In this document: positions 42,385 through 51,465 of the stretch, in pieces
How the letters are laid out: each line of letters starts with the position of its first letter
Numbering within the stretch: position 1 is the first letter of the stretch
Assembly: GCF_024105735.1 (NCBI RefSeq)
Contig: NZ_JAAAML010000004.1
Coordinates: 1 to 64,000 of the forward strand
Source: Parahoeflea alexandrii
GTDB taxonomy: Bacteria; Pseudomonadota; Alphaproteobacteria; Rhizobiales; Rhizobiaceae
Direction of reading: 5' to 3'
Length of the DNA: 64,000 nucleotides
Position numbers and translations under genes: made by a program
Notes under the pieces: generated by a model
What the model was told of the DNA's origin: nothing
What the model saw: the letters and a program-made list of their open reading frames with translations, nothing else
The model's database searches: none

Positions 42385-43368
42385 CTAATGCCCACGCGTT
42401 GACGCGTCGGCAGAAAGCCGCGGGTCAATGACAAAGTAAAGCAGGTCGACGATCAGGTTGATCAGGACGAACATGACGGAGATCAGCATCAGGTAGGCTG
42501 CCATGACAGGAATATCGACAAACTGGATGGCGTTGATGAACAAAAGCCCCACCCCCGGCCACTGGAACACAGTTTCGGTGATGATCGCAAAAGCAATAAT
42601 GGAGCCGATCTGAAGGCCCGTGACGGTTATCACCGGTACCAGCGTGTTCTTCAGCGCATGACCGAAATTGATGGCGCGCGTGGAAAGTCCCCTGGCCCGG
42701 GCGAACTTGATGTAATCGGTGCGCAGCACTTCCAGCATCTCGGAGCGCACCAGACGCATGATCAATGTCATCTGGTAGAGGCCGAGCGTGATGGCGGGCA
42801 GAATGATCGCCTTCAGGCCGCTTTCGGTCAGGAAGCCCGTACTCCACCAGCCAATCTTGACTGTCTCACCCCGTCCGAAACTGGGCAGCCAACCCAGCTC
42901 CACGGCAAAGATGTAAATCAATAGAATGCCGATCAGGAAGGTGGGCAGGGAGACACCGATCAGCGATGTGGTCATGATGAAATTCGCCATGAAACCATCG
43001 CGGCGAATGGCCGTGAACACGCCCAGGCCCACGCCAAAAAGCACGGCAAAGAGGGCTGAAACGCCCGCCAGTTCCAATGTCGCCGGTGCACGCTCTGCAA
43101 TGATCTCGGAAACCGGTCGCCCCTGCCGGTAACTCACGCCGAGATTGCCCTGCAGCGCATTGCCCAGAAACTTGACGTATTGCACGGCAAACGGGTCGTT
43201 CAGACCGAGCTGGTCACGCACACGTTCGATATCCGCCTGGGTGCGCTCCTGGCCAAGCAGGTTTTCCACCGGATCGCCGACAAAACGGAACATGGAAAAC
43301 GCCACCAATCCGACCATCAGCAGCACGAAGATCGATTGGAGCACGCGGCGGATTACGTAAGCGAGCAT
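42385..43368 (-). CDS. Oligopeptide/dipeptide ABC transporter permease (DppB-like)
   Basis: A 327-aa BPD_transp_1 permease. The DppB-type motifs are 'VRDQLGLNDPFAVQYVKFL' in the early periplasmic region, 'GNLGVSYRQGRPVSEII' and the EAA loop 'VLRTDYIKFARARGLSTRA'. It forms the channel with the DppC-like protein. It follows the binding-protein gene after a 70-bp gap with a hairpin. Confidence 0.92.
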   Translation of the reverse strand: MLAYVIRRVLQSIFVLLMVGLVAFSMFRFVGDPVENLLGQERTQADIERVRDQLGLNDPFAVQYVKFLGNALQGNLGVSYRQGRPVSEIIAERAPATLELAGVSALFAVLFGVGLGVFTAIRRDGFMANFIMTTSLIGVSLPTFLIGILLIYIFAVELGWLPSFGRGETVKIGWWSTGFLTESGLKAIILPAITLGLYQMTLIMRLVRSEMLEVLRTDYIKFARARGLSTRAINFGHALKNTLVPVITVTGLQIGSIIAFAIITETVFQWPGVGLLFINAIQFVDIPVMAAYLMLISVMFVLINLIVDLLYFVIDPRLSADASTRGH

Positions 43369-43396
43369 GAATCAGCTTTCGAAAACAAGGAATAGA

Positions 43397-43416
43397 ACGG
43401 GGGCCTTGGCCCCCGT
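43397..43416 (-). other. Hairpin between the peptide binding-protein gene and permease gene
   Basis: ACGGGGGC (43397-43404) and GCCCCCGT (43409-43416) form a perfect 8-bp stem with loop CTTG. No T-run follows on the coding strand, so stabilisation or partial attenuation is the likely role. Confidence 0.55.
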
Positions 43417-43438
43417 CCAGCAAACGCTCATGCGCGCA

Positions 43439-45031
43439 TCAATTGAACTTCATGAACTTGAAGTGCGGCTGGTCTTCCGGCTGAACCGGGAAGTCGATGT
43501 TGGACTTCATGCCCCAGTTGAGAACCTGGTTGTGGATCGGCAGATAGATCTGCTCGTCCTGAACAACCTGCCAGATCTTGGCGATGGTCTCATTGCGCTT
43601 TTCAAGGTCGACCTCCGAACCCAGCGACTGGATCATGGCGTCAACTTCCGGATTGGAAAAGCGCGAGCCGTTCCAGGAACCGCGGTCATCCGTGGTGGAG
43701 TGGACCAGGAAGTTGAATACATATTCGGAATCGAAGGTCGGAACACCCCAGCCGAGCAGGTAGAAGTCGGTCTTCTTGCCCGAAATCAGCGGGAAGTGGT
43801 TGGCTTTGGTCTGGGCAACCAGATTGGCGGTAATGCCGATCTTGCCCATCATGCCAACGGCCGCCTGGCAGATCGCCTCGTCGTTGATGTAACGGTCGTT
43901 CGGGCAATGCATGGTGACTTCGAAACCGTCGCCATATCCTGCTTCCATCATCAGCGCCTTGGCAGCTTCGATGTCAGCCTTCGGATAGGCATCGAGTTCG
44001 GATGTCCAGCCATTGACGAACGGAGGCATGATCACGCCGGTCGGGGCGGACTGGCCGCGCATCACCACCTGCTTGATGGCATCACGGTCGATCGCCATGT
44101 TCATGGCCTTGCGGACGCGAACATCGGCAAACGGGTTCTTGCCCTCGACATTGTCATTTTCCAGGTCCGCATCGCCTGAATTGATGCCGAAGAAGATGGT
44201 GCGGTTCTGCGGCGCATTGCCGACTTTCAGACCATCGGCACCGGCAACCCGGTCAAGATCCTGCACCGGGACATCCTGGATAAGATCGACTTCGCCGGAA
44301 AGCAATGCGGCCACACGGGTCGCTGCGTTTTGGATCGGCGTGTAGATGATTTCGGTCACCTCAAGCGGGAACTGACCCTTGCCCCAGTAATCCGGGTTGG
44401 CCTTGAGCACCGTCTTGGTGTCCGGCTCGCGGCTTTCGAGCATGAAGGCGCCGGTGCCGTTTGCGTTGCGCACAGCATAGGTTTCCTCGCCATCGTCGAA
44501 TTCAGCCGGCTTGGTCACATCGTTGGCTTCTGCCCAGCCCTTGTCCATGATGAACAGGTTGGTCAGATTGTTTGGCAGGATCGGGTTCGGGCCTTCCGTT
44601 TCCATCTCGACGGTGTAGTCATCGACGGCGCGCACTTCCTTGATGGTAACCAGAAGCTCTTTCATGTCAGAGCTTTCCATCTTGGCGCGGTTGAACGAGA
44701 ACACCACATCTTCAGCGGTGAAATCTTCGCCGCCGTGGAACTTCACACCTTCACGCAGCTTGAAAACCCAGACATTGGCGTTGCCTTCCTTCACCATCCA
44801 CTCGGTCGCCAGCGCGGGGATCGGCTTGGCTTCCATGTCCGGCGAGATCAGCGGCTCGTAAATCTGCTGTGAAAGCGCGTGGGTCGGGCCTTCATTCTGT
44901 GAATGCGGGTCAAGCGTCAGGCTGTCGCCCGCACGTGCCCAACGAAGTGTTTCCGCAGAGGCGAAGACACTGGTTCCCGCCACCATTGCGGTGGTCAGAA
45001 GCAAGCCAAGAATTTTTGACCTTTTTGACAT
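43439..45031 (-). CDS. Oligopeptide/dipeptide ABC substrate-binding protein (DppA-like)
   Basis: A 530-aa SBP_bac_5 protein with a signal peptide ending near ASAETLRW. It shows the family stretches 'DSLTLDPHSQNEGPTHALSQ' near the start, 'WVFKLREGVKFHGGEDFTAEDVVFS' split around residues 90-115, and 'DVRVRKAMNMAIDRDAI' in the middle. It captures a peptide or peptide-like ligand for the permeases downstream. It is the first gene of the operon, with a candidate promoter about 115 bp upstream. Confidence 0.92.
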   Translation of the reverse strand: MSKRSKILGLLLTTAMVAGTSVFASAETLRWARAGDSLTLDPHSQNEGPTHALSQQIYEPLISPDMEAKPIPALATEWMVKEGNANVWVFKLREGVKFHGGEDFTAEDVVFSFNRAKMESSDMKELLVTIKEVRAVDDYTVEMETEGPNPILPNNLTNLFIMDKGWAEANDVTKPAEFDDGEETYAVRNANGTGAFMLESREPDTKTVLKANPDYWGKGQFPLEVTEIIYTPIQNAATRVAALLSGEVDLIQDVPVQDLDRVAGADGLKVGNAPQNRTIFFGINSGDADLENDNVEGKNPFADVRVRKAMNMAIDRDAIKQVVMRGQSAPTGVIMPPFVNGWTSELDAYPKADIEAAKALMMEAGYGDGFEVTMHCPNDRYINDEAICQAAVGMMGKIGITANLVAQTKANHFPLISGKKTDFYLLGWGVPTFDSEYVFNFLVHSTTDDRGSWNGSRFSNPEVDAMIQSLGSEVDLEKRNETIAKIWQVVQDEQIYLPIHNQVLNWGMKSNIDFPVQPEDQPHFKFMKFN

Positions 45032-45145
45032 TAATTTCTCCCAGTTTTGATTGTTCTTGTCGTTTTAGATCTGACAAATTTCACCCGACCGAGGACAGAC
45101 CGCATTGGCCTCCCCAGCCTGATCGCGAAGTTTTGGAGGACTGTG

Positions 45146-45173
45146 ACTATAATCGAACATATGCACATGTCCA
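45146..45173 (-). promoter_or_regulatory. Probable promoter of the peptide ABC operon
   Basis: On the minus strand TGGACA (45168-45173) is followed after 16 bp by TATAGT (45146-45151), about 115 bp before the binding-protein start codon. The spacer contains a near-palindrome. Confidence 0.45.
45157..45170. promoter_or_regulatory. Near-palindrome in the promoter spacer
   Basis: ACATATGCACATGT matches its own reverse complement at 12 of 14 positions and overlaps the -35 and spacer of the candidate promoter. This is a typical repressor site position. Confidence 0.4.
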
Positions 45174-45467
45174 CACCGGCAAACAATGCCCCTGAAGCCC
45201 GCCACCGGCGCGATCCACAGGCACATGAAACCGGCTCCAATCTAGGTTTGAGATTTGGCATTTCAATGCTTTGACACCGCCGTGGACAAAACGGCTCGGT
45301 GCGGCGCCATGGCGCGGTTCATGGACTGCGGCCTTAAACAGACTGGCCGCGTGGCAACCATCCCGGAATTCGGTCTCGTCGAGCCGCCAGGGATTGATCG
45401 GGTTGCAGCAATGTCTGCCGTGCCCGGCCGTGACGTGAGCTAAGGGCGGCACACCGCTGGCCAACCA

Positions 45468-46490
45468 TCACTCTGTCTTGAAGCGTTCCCGAAGCGCTGC
45501 GCACGGGTCTCCCCTGTCTACATGGGTCGTATACCAGGTGTAATCGGCGGCTTGATCGTTGACGGGCGTTTCCCGAGCCGACCGCGCATCAGGCAAGGTC
45601 TCGCTCATTGTGATCACGAGAACCCCTTCGGCGCCAGCCTGCTTAAGGTACCACGGGACCCCACGGTTTCTTTCAACATGGCCGTTTCCGGCGATCAGGA
45701 TCGCCGGGCCCTTGCTTGCCGCTTTCAACATGGCCTCTGCCATGTAGGCGTCACGAAACCTCTGGACAGCCTCCATGGCCGGAAGTGCCTGCGTTGGAAG
45801 GAGGTCGCAGTGGGCCTCGGCAATCTCCTGCCGCAAGGCCTCGCTTTGCACCTCCGGCAGCGGCTGATCCAGCTTGAGCGCTGACAAACGGTCTGCGGTC
45901 ATGCTCGCAAACCCCTCCTCGGCGATCCTGCGGGTTTGCGACCTCGCAGGAAGACCCGGCAGAATCCCCGCCTGCCTGTCAATCGCAGCAGCCGCAACCG
46001 GGAGATACAACTCCCAATCCGGCCAGCCGCTTTTGGCCCAATCCAGCGTCTCACCGAGCTTGACCGGGTCGGGGTCGGATTGCGCCAGAAAAGCCTCCAG
46101 CGTTTCAGCCTTGCTGGCGTCTATCTGCTCCATCACCACGGACAGGTTTCCCGACAAGGACGCATTGCGGATGATCCAAGCCTGCAGGTGATGGTGTGCG
46201 GCATTGTCATGGTTCTCGCCAAGAAGGATGAACCGCGCCTCGCTCACTGCTTGCAAGAGCGCGGAAGGGCTCACAAATGCCTGATCCCGAGATGACCATA
46301 TCGCGCCGATCAGCTGGTCCGGCGCATGGTCCCCAGTCGTCCAGGTTTGCCACTCGGCACCAGCTTCCGCGTCGGATGCGGGGGCGTGGGATGTCAGCCC
46401 GGCCAGCAACATCGCGCTGACGAAGGGGACAACAAGGCGCAGCCGCCATCGGGAGAACCTGCTGGCACGGTTGTTGGCAAGTCTGGGCAT
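45468..46490 (-). CDS. ChaN-like haem-binding/Tiki-superfamily protein
   Basis: This 340-aa exported protein has an N-terminal hydrophobic signal (residues about 17-37) and no lipobox Cys, unlike classical ChaN lipoproteins. The core motifs are LLGENHDNAAHHHLQ near the start of the domain and AGNGHVERNRGVPWYL at the end, matching the ChaN/TraB-like fold. Such proteins bind haem in pairs or act in periplasmic iron handling. ATG 46490 follows GGTGAGGAC. It is 72 bp downstream of the photolyase-like gene. Confidence 0.78.
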   Translation of the reverse strand: MPRLANNRASRFSRWRLRLVVPFVSAMLLAGLTSHAPASDAEAGAEWQTWTTGDHAPDQLIGAIWSSRDQAFVSPSALLQAVSEARFILLGENHDNAAHHHLQAWIIRNASLSGNLSVVMEQIDASKAETLEAFLAQSDPDPVKLGETLDWAKSGWPDWELYLPVAAAAIDRQAGILPGLPARSQTRRIAEEGFASMTADRLSALKLDQPLPEVQSEALRQEIAEAHCDLLPTQALPAMEAVQRFRDAYMAEAMLKAASKGPAILIAGNGHVERNRGVPWYLKQAGAEGVLVITMSETLPDARSARETPVNDQAADYTWYTTHVDRGDPCAALRERFKTE

Positions 46491-46562
46491 GGAGGCGTCC
46501 TCACCTGTTCGAGTTCCGGTTCTTCTCATATCGGTGCCCGGTTGGCTGATCTCACGGTACAA

Positions 46563-47747
46563 TCATCCTGGCATTCCAAGTTCATTCAGGATGCGTGGAA
46601 TCTGTTTCTTCACCTTGAAGAAGCCAGCGGTCGCGTGCGGCCAGGTCCGCACATCCCACTGCCGTTGCCACTCACACAGGGAAATACCTGCGGCATCGAG
46701 ATGGGTCTGGGCCTGCTTCATCCAGTCACGCAGCGGGCCGACGGGAATGTAGCCCGTCACGATCTGCGAGACATTTGCCTTTGCGGCCCAATCGAGGAGG
46801 ATCCCGGGATCCCGCGCGGTCAATTCCCGGGCCGGACGTTCCAGCCGTTCAACGGTATCAGCCAACGCCACAACCTCGAATTCACGTACGATGAGGCTGA
46901 CCGGCAAGCCCGAGCGCAAGTGACTGGCTTCAAGCGTTGCAACTGTCTTGATGTTGAATTCCGACAAAGGCAAAGCCTCGATACCGCAATCCTCCTCCGT
47001 GATCAGAAGTGCCGTGGGAAGAGTACGGTCTGGCAGAACCGGCGTCCTGACCGAAGCAACGGGCGGCAGACCATCCGGCTCTTCACCGATCAAAGCGTCG
47101 GCAACCGGCGAGAGCACGCCCTCCGGCAGGACAAAACGCTGATCCGTGAATCTTGCGATGTTCCAGGCTTCGGCCCGATAGGTCTTGCCCCGGGTATGCA
47201 ACCCGGCGACCCAGCGCCAACTCAACGTGTTGGACGCCGGGTCTCCGTCGATCAGGTTCCGGAGGAAAAAGTCTGCGCCCAGACGCCACGGCAACTGGAG
47301 AGTGAATATCCAGATCGACGCAAACCACATTCGCGCGTGATTGTGCAGATATCCGGTTTCCACGAGCTCCCCGACCCAGAAATCGAAACATTCGATCCCC
47401 GTGTCGCCTGCCAGTGCGCGATCGTGTTTTTCCCTCAAGGCGGCATCCGCCCCGAGACGGCTCAGATCGTCTTGCAAGCCGTCACGATACAGATCCCAGA
47501 TGACCGGCCGGCTCTCGAGCCAACCCTTGAAGTAGCTGCGCCAGAACACTTCCTGAACGAATTTCTCCGCACCTTCGAGGCCGTGACTTTCGACAACGGC
47601 CGTCACCACCTCCTCTTCGGTGACCAGCCGCCGGCGCAGGTAGGGCGAAAGTTGCGAGACCGAATTGTGCTGGCCTGGTCCCCGATCATGGTTTCGGTCT
47701 GATGAATAATGCCGTCCGGCATTTGGCGTGAACGCGGCCAGACGCAT
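46563..47747 (-). CDS. Photolyase/cryptochrome FAD-domain protein lacking the N-terminal antenna domain
   Basis: The 394-aa protein begins almost directly with the photolyase FAD-binding domain. 'VSQLSPYLRRRLVTEEEVV' and FVQEVFWRSYFKGWLE lie in the first 80 residues. Then come ETGYLHNHARMWFASIW and LIDGDPASNTLSWRWVAG, the FAD-pocket motifs. The usual N-terminal Rossmann antenna domain is absent. About 160 C-terminal residues look alpha/beta-like ('LLDWAAKANVSQIVTGY'; 'ATAGFFKVKKQIPRIL'). Repair, signalling or another FAD function is possible. ATG 47747 has only a weak ribosome site. Confidence 0.75.
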   Translation of the reverse strand: MRLAAFTPNAGRHYSSDRNHDRGPGQHNSVSQLSPYLRRRLVTEEEVVTAVVESHGLEGAEKFVQEVFWRSYFKGWLESRPVIWDLYRDGLQDDLSRLGADAALREKHDRALAGDTGIECFDFWVGELVETGYLHNHARMWFASIWIFTLQLPWRLGADFFLRNLIDGDPASNTLSWRWVAGLHTRGKTYRAEAWNIARFTDQRFVLPEGVLSPVADALIGEEPDGLPPVASVRTPVLPDRTLPTALLITEEDCGIEALPLSEFNIKTVATLEASHLRSGLPVSLIVREFEVVALADTVERLERPARELTARDPGILLDWAAKANVSQIVTGYIPVGPLRDWMKQAQTHLDAAGISLCEWQRQWDVRTWPHATAGFFKVKKQIPRILNELGMPG

Positions 47748-48155
47748 CAAGCCCGCCTGCCGTGAAGCCATGAAGTCTGAATCTGCAAACAACTGCCCGC
47801 AACTCCTGCCGTAACTCTTGGACCGCCAAGTAGGGCAGACAGATGGCGGGGCGAGTGGACCGCCACATTTTGACGCGGACCGGCTATTGGAGACTGGTCA
47901 CATGAACCGCTGCCATCCGATCGCTCGGGGGCCGCGGATGAAAGGCTGCCTGGTGTCGAGAAAATCCCCGATGCGCTGCCAGCTTTCTCCTTCCTTGCCG
48001 GGGCCGGGTTCAGTGAGACCGCCAATTTCGCTTCAGAACTGACGATCCGGGATTTCTTCAGCACGAAACTGCCGCACTGACCGGCAATCGCAACGGGCCT
48101 GCGCGCCCATTGCTAGAGCAGGTGCCATCAATCCCGGTCGGTATCGTTCTGCGCT
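47748..48155. other. Gene-free stretch upstream of the photolyase-like gene
   Basis: This 408-bp region holds the upstream side of the photolyase-like gene and the end of the OsmC operon. No ribosome-site-supported gene is seen. A plus-strand frame open from 47874 to 48080 has protein-like composition but no start codon and may be a remnant. No clear promoter is visible. Confidence 0.5.
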
Positions 48156-48662
48156 TCACACGTCCAGCCAACCATCGCCGGTCTTCAGACGGTGGCGGAT
48201 GGTGTTGCGGACGCCCAGCGTCTGCTCGATGAAGCAGCCCTTCTTTGCCGTCTCGATCAGTTCCACCACACGCTCCTGCGGATCATCGGAATTGATCATC
48301 ACATCGATCTCGAAGGCGTTCGGGGCGGTCTCGTAGACCCGGCCCCTGGCTTCCCAGTCCCACACGATGCGGGTCTCGACCTGCAGATCATTCAAGGTGA
48401 TACCCAGACGTTTGGCGAAGGCCCTGATCTGGGTCATGATGCAGCCGGTAAGTCCGCCGGTGAACAGCGCCAGCGGCGGCGGCGCGCTGGCATCGCCGCC
48501 ATGAAACGAACCTTCGTCAGTGGCAAGCTCAAACGGCCCTTCCTCGAAGGGCAGCTTCATATGGACCGACAATTCGTTGCGCATCTTGCCGGTTGCCTGT
48601 CCGAGGCAATCGAAACGGACTTGTGCTCTTGGCGGCATGCCCTTGTTGGGATCATCACTCAT
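48156..48662 (-). CDS. OsmC-family protein
   Basis: A 168-aa OsmC-like protein with conserved cysteines in GLTGCIMTQIRAFAKR and AKKGCFIEQTLGV. It begins inside the SMP-30 gene end (4-bp overlap) and is the last gene of a seven-gene TRAP operon. A peroxide- or thiol-handling role is the family expectation, and here it may protect the pathway from a reactive intermediate. Confidence 0.85.
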   Translation of the reverse strand: MSDDPNKGMPPRAQVRFDCLGQATGKMRNELSVHMKLPFEEGPFELATDEGSFHGGDASAPPPLALFTGGLTGCIMTQIRAFAKRLGITLNDLQVETRIVWDWEARGRVYETAPNAFEIDVMINSDDPQERVVELIETAKKGCFIEQTLGVRNTIRHRLKTGDGWLDV

Positions 48663-49696
48663 CTTGATCTGCCTTCGTTCCAGTGAGCCATGGGCAAACC
48701 CGCTACCGGCGAGCGAAACCAGGGGATATCGGTGCCGCGCAGACTGCCGATATAGACGTTTCTGAGATCTGGTCCGCCGAAGGTGATGCTCGCCATCCAG
48801 GGCGCGATTGTGCCGCCGCAGGCCATCATGTGCTCGGGTCGGGCCTGACCCTGGGCAAAGGCCGCCAGCAATTCCCTGCCGGCCCGGGAGCCGTGGTCGT
48901 CATCGAGCAGGATACGCAGGTCGCCTTGCGGCGTGAGCGCGAACACCCGGTCAATCATCACATGCGTTCCCCACAGGTTGCCGTAGGAATCGAAGGCAAT
49001 GCCGTCGATGAAGGCACCGTGGCTTGCCGGACCGAAGGTTTCGCGGTGCGTAAGCGAACCATCGGGCTGCACCCTGAGCCGGGTGATCTTCATGCCGGTG
49101 GTCTCCACCACATAGAGCCACTCTTCCTTTGCATCGAGACGGATTTCATTGGTGAAGGCAAAGCCGTCGGCGACGATGCGCAGGCCCTTCTCGTCCGCAA
49201 GGGCAACGAAACCGTCATGTCGCAGCGAGCCGGCGGCCTCCATCCAGTTCGGTATCGTCGTGGAGACGGTCAGCCAGATACGGTCCTTGGTGTCACGCAG
49301 CACGAAATTGACCTTGCCGATGGGCTTGCCTGCGAGCGTGTCGTGCAGAACCCGGGTCTCGCCGGTCTCACGTGTCATGATCTCCAGTCTGTCGGTCCCG
49401 AAATTGGAGATCAGGATGTCGCCATTGCGTGCGAATGCCAGACCATTTGGCAGCGTGCCTTTCGTAAAACGGCTGACCTCGCCATCTGCACTGGCAAAAT
49501 CGCTGCGCTCCTCCTGAACGATCAGCTTCTGGGTTCCGTCCGGGCGGATGTGCATCACGCCGCCGCGGGCGTCGGCGGCCCAGAGCGATCCGTCTGGTTC
49601 GGCAAGAATGCATTCCGGCCTTTGCAGATCGTGACCGGTCCGGCGAATGGATGCCGGGTCGACCTCGAAGCCATCGAGCGGGTTCGGCGTAGCCAT
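48659..49696 (-). CDS. SMP-30/gluconolactonase-like beta-propeller hydrolase
   Basis: A 345-aa SMP-30/LRE-like protein with repeated propeller strands: 'PECILAEPDGSLWAADARGG' near the start, 'LPNGLAFARNGDILISNFGT' and 'FIDGIAFDSYGNLWGTHVM'. The acidic metal-binding positions expected of lactonases (Glu near the start, Asn and Asp later) are plausible, and it probably opens a lactone. It overlaps the OsmC gene by 4 bp and lies 3 bp after the BKACE gene. Confidence 0.83.
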   Translation of the reverse strand: MATPNPLDGFEVDPASIRRTGHDLQRPECILAEPDGSLWAADARGGVMHIRPDGTQKLIVQEERSDFASADGEVSRFTKGTLPNGLAFARNGDILISNFGTDRLEIMTRETGETRVLHDTLAGKPIGKVNFVLRDTKDRIWLTVSTTIPNWMEAAGSLRHDGFVALADEKGLRIVADGFAFTNEIRLDAKEEWLYVVETTGMKITRLRVQPDGSLTHRETFGPASHGAFIDGIAFDSYGNLWGTHVMIDRVFALTPQGDLRILLDDDHGSRAGRELLAAFAQGQARPEHMMACGGTIAPWMASITFGGPDLRNVYIGSLRGTDIPWFRSPVAGLPMAHWNEGRSR

Positions 49697-49699
49697 GGC

Positions 49700-50638
49700 C
49701 TAGAACTTCACCATGTCGCCGCCCTTCAACTGGAGCACCTGCCGGGCTTCAGTGGGGCTGGCGATTTCCATGCCGAGTTCCTCAAGAATATGGCGTATCT
49801 TGCGGACCTGCTCGGCATTTGACTGGGCCAGTTCGCCGCGGCCGATATAGAGCGAGTCCTCGAGGCCAACGCGGACATTGCCGCCCATCATCGCGGCCTG
49901 GGTGATAAACGGCATCTGGAAGCGTCCGGCAGCCAGCACCGACCAGACATAGTCATTTCCGAACAGCCGGTCCGCGGTCTGTTTCATGAACATGACATTT
50001 TCCACATCCGCGCCGATGCCGCCCAGAATGCCGAAGATCGACTGAACCAGGAAGGGCGGCTTTATCAGTCCTGCATCGACGAAATAGGCGAGGTTGTAGA
50101 GATGGCCTATGTCGTAGCATTCATGCTCGAAACGGGTCCCGCAGCCTTCGCCCAGATGCTTGAGGATGTAGGCGATGTCCCGAAAGGTGTTGCGGAAAAT
50201 GAAGTCGTCGCTGGCTTCGAGGAAGGGTTTCTCCCAATCGTGCTTCCACTCCTTGTACTTGCCGGCAAGCGGGTGAAGGGCGAAATTCATGGAGCCCATG
50301 TTGAGCGAGGTCATCTCCGGTTCGGCCTTAAGCGGACCTGCCAGCCGTTCCTCCACCGTCATACCGAGGCCGCCGCCGGTGGTGATGTTGATTACCGCAT
50401 CGCAGGACTGCTTGATGCGCGGAAGAAACTGCATGAATACGTCCGGATCCGGCGTGGGCCTGCCGGTCTCGGGATCTCGAGCGTGCAGGTGAATGATGGA
50501 AGCGCCCGCTTCGGCAGCCTCGATGGATTGCTGGGCTATCTCATCAGGCGTTATCGGCAGGGCGTCCGACATCGTTGGCGTGTGCACGCCACCTGTGACA
50601 GCGCAGGTGATGATCACCTTGTCGTTCTTGCGGGCCAT
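49700..50638 (-). CDS. Beta-keto acid cleavage enzyme (BKACE family)
   Basis: A 312-aa TIM-barrel protein with the Zn-ligand motif H50-x-H52 in SIIHLHARDPETGRPT, and 'INITTGGGLGMTVEERL' and 'NVRVGLEDSLYIGRG', hallmarks of the family once called DUF849. Members condense a beta-keto acid with acetyl-CoA, giving acetoacetate and a new CoA ester. The substrate here is unknown. An AAGGAGATC site precedes the ATG. It stands between cyclase-family and SMP-30 genes. Confidence 0.88.
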   Translation of the reverse strand: MARKNDKVIITCAVTGGVHTPTMSDALPITPDEIAQQSIEAAEAGASIIHLHARDPETGRPTPDPDVFMQFLPRIKQSCDAVINITTGGGLGMTVEERLAGPLKAEPEMTSLNMGSMNFALHPLAGKYKEWKHDWEKPFLEASDDFIFRNTFRDIAYILKHLGEGCGTRFEHECYDIGHLYNLAYFVDAGLIKPPFLVQSIFGILGGIGADVENVMFMKQTADRLFGNDYVWSVLAAGRFQMPFITQAAMMGGNVRVGLEDSLYIGRGELAQSNAEQVRKIRHILEELGMEIASPTEARQVLQLKGGDMVKF

Positions 50639-50662
50639 GGCTGATCTCCTTCAAATGCAGCA

Positions 50663-51454
50663 TCAATCGTTGAAAATGGCGACGGCGCGGGTAAAGCCCG
50701 CCGAGGCACCCTTGATCTTCCAGGGAAAGCAGGAGATCTCGAACCCGGTGGCAGGAAGCGCGTCCAGATTGGACAGTTTCTCCATGTGGCAGTAGCCGAT
50801 CTCCATGGAGGCGCGATGGCCTTCCCAGATGATGGAGGGGTCCCCGGTTTCCATCCAGCGTTTGGCGGTCAGGGCGAATGGCGCATCCCACGACCAGGCA
50901 TCCGTGCCGGTTACACGCACACCGCGCTCAAGCAGGTAGAGGGTGGCATCCATACCAATGCCGCAGCCCTTCATGATGTAGTCATCATGGCCGTAGCGCT
51001 CGCCGGCGGAGGTGTTGACAACGACGATGTCAAACGGCTGGATCTCGTGACCGATGCGTTTGAGCTCGGCCTCGATATCGCCGGGAGTGCAGACGTAGCC
51101 ATCTTCCATGTGGCGGAAGTCGAGCTTGACCCCGGGATTGAAGCACCATTCCAGCGGGACCTCGTCGATGGTGATCGCACGCTCGCCACCCTCGGTAAAC
51201 CGGCGGTTCATCGTCGAGTGATGATGATAGGGCGCGTCGAGATGGGTACCGTTGTGGGTGGCGATTTCCAGGCGCTCGATGGCCCAGCCTTCGCCCCCGG
51301 GCAACTGGTTGCGCTCCAGCCCCGGGAAGAACGAGGCGACCTGATCGGCGGTCTGTCCGTGGGACAGATACTCGATTTTTGGCAGCATGATTGGCGGGTC
51401 GGACACGATGTCGGCTTCCAGCGCCACCGATATGTCGACAAATCTTCTCGGCAT
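50663..51454 (-). CDS. Cyclase-family (kynurenine formamidase-like) metal hydrolase
   Basis: A 263-aa protein of the Cyclase (PF04199-type) family with the metal motif H67-N-G-T-H71-L-D73-A-P-Y-H77 and a later RYGHDDYIMKGCGI region. Such enzymes hydrolyse amides or lactams (kynurenine formamidase, isatin hydrolase) or make cyclic products. In this operon it may open a ring or remove an acyl group before BKACE cleavage. ATG follows GAGGAACCAAG. Confidence 0.85.
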   Translation of the reverse strand: MPRRFVDISVALEADIVSDPPIMLPKIEYLSHGQTADQVASFFPGLERNQLPGGEGWAIERLEIATHNGTHLDAPYHHHSTMNRRFTEGGERAITIDEVPLEWCFNPGVKLDFRHMEDGYVCTPGDIEAELKRIGHEIQPFDIVVVNTSAGERYGHDDYIMKGCGIGMDATLYLLERGVRVTGTDAWSWDAPFALTAKRWMETGDPSIIWEGHRASMEIGYCHMEKLSNLDALPATGFEISCFPWKIKGASAGFTRAVAIFND

Positions 51455-51465
51455 GACTTGGTTCC

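Larger units (their letters stand above)
45032..45467. other. Gene-free stretch between peptide ABC operon and ChaN-like gene
   Basis: This 436-bp region holds the peptide-importer promoter near 45146-45173. Further right no gene is supported; a 76-codon frame ending at the dppA-like start lacks a ribosome site and any domain. No terminator for the ChaN-like gene is obvious. Confidence 0.55.

Noticed and set aside
45031..45261. A 76-codon minus-strand frame whose TAA overlaps the dppA-like ATG
   Set aside because: The TAATG overlap is tempting, but the frame has no ribosome site and crosses the likely promoter and operator of the operon.
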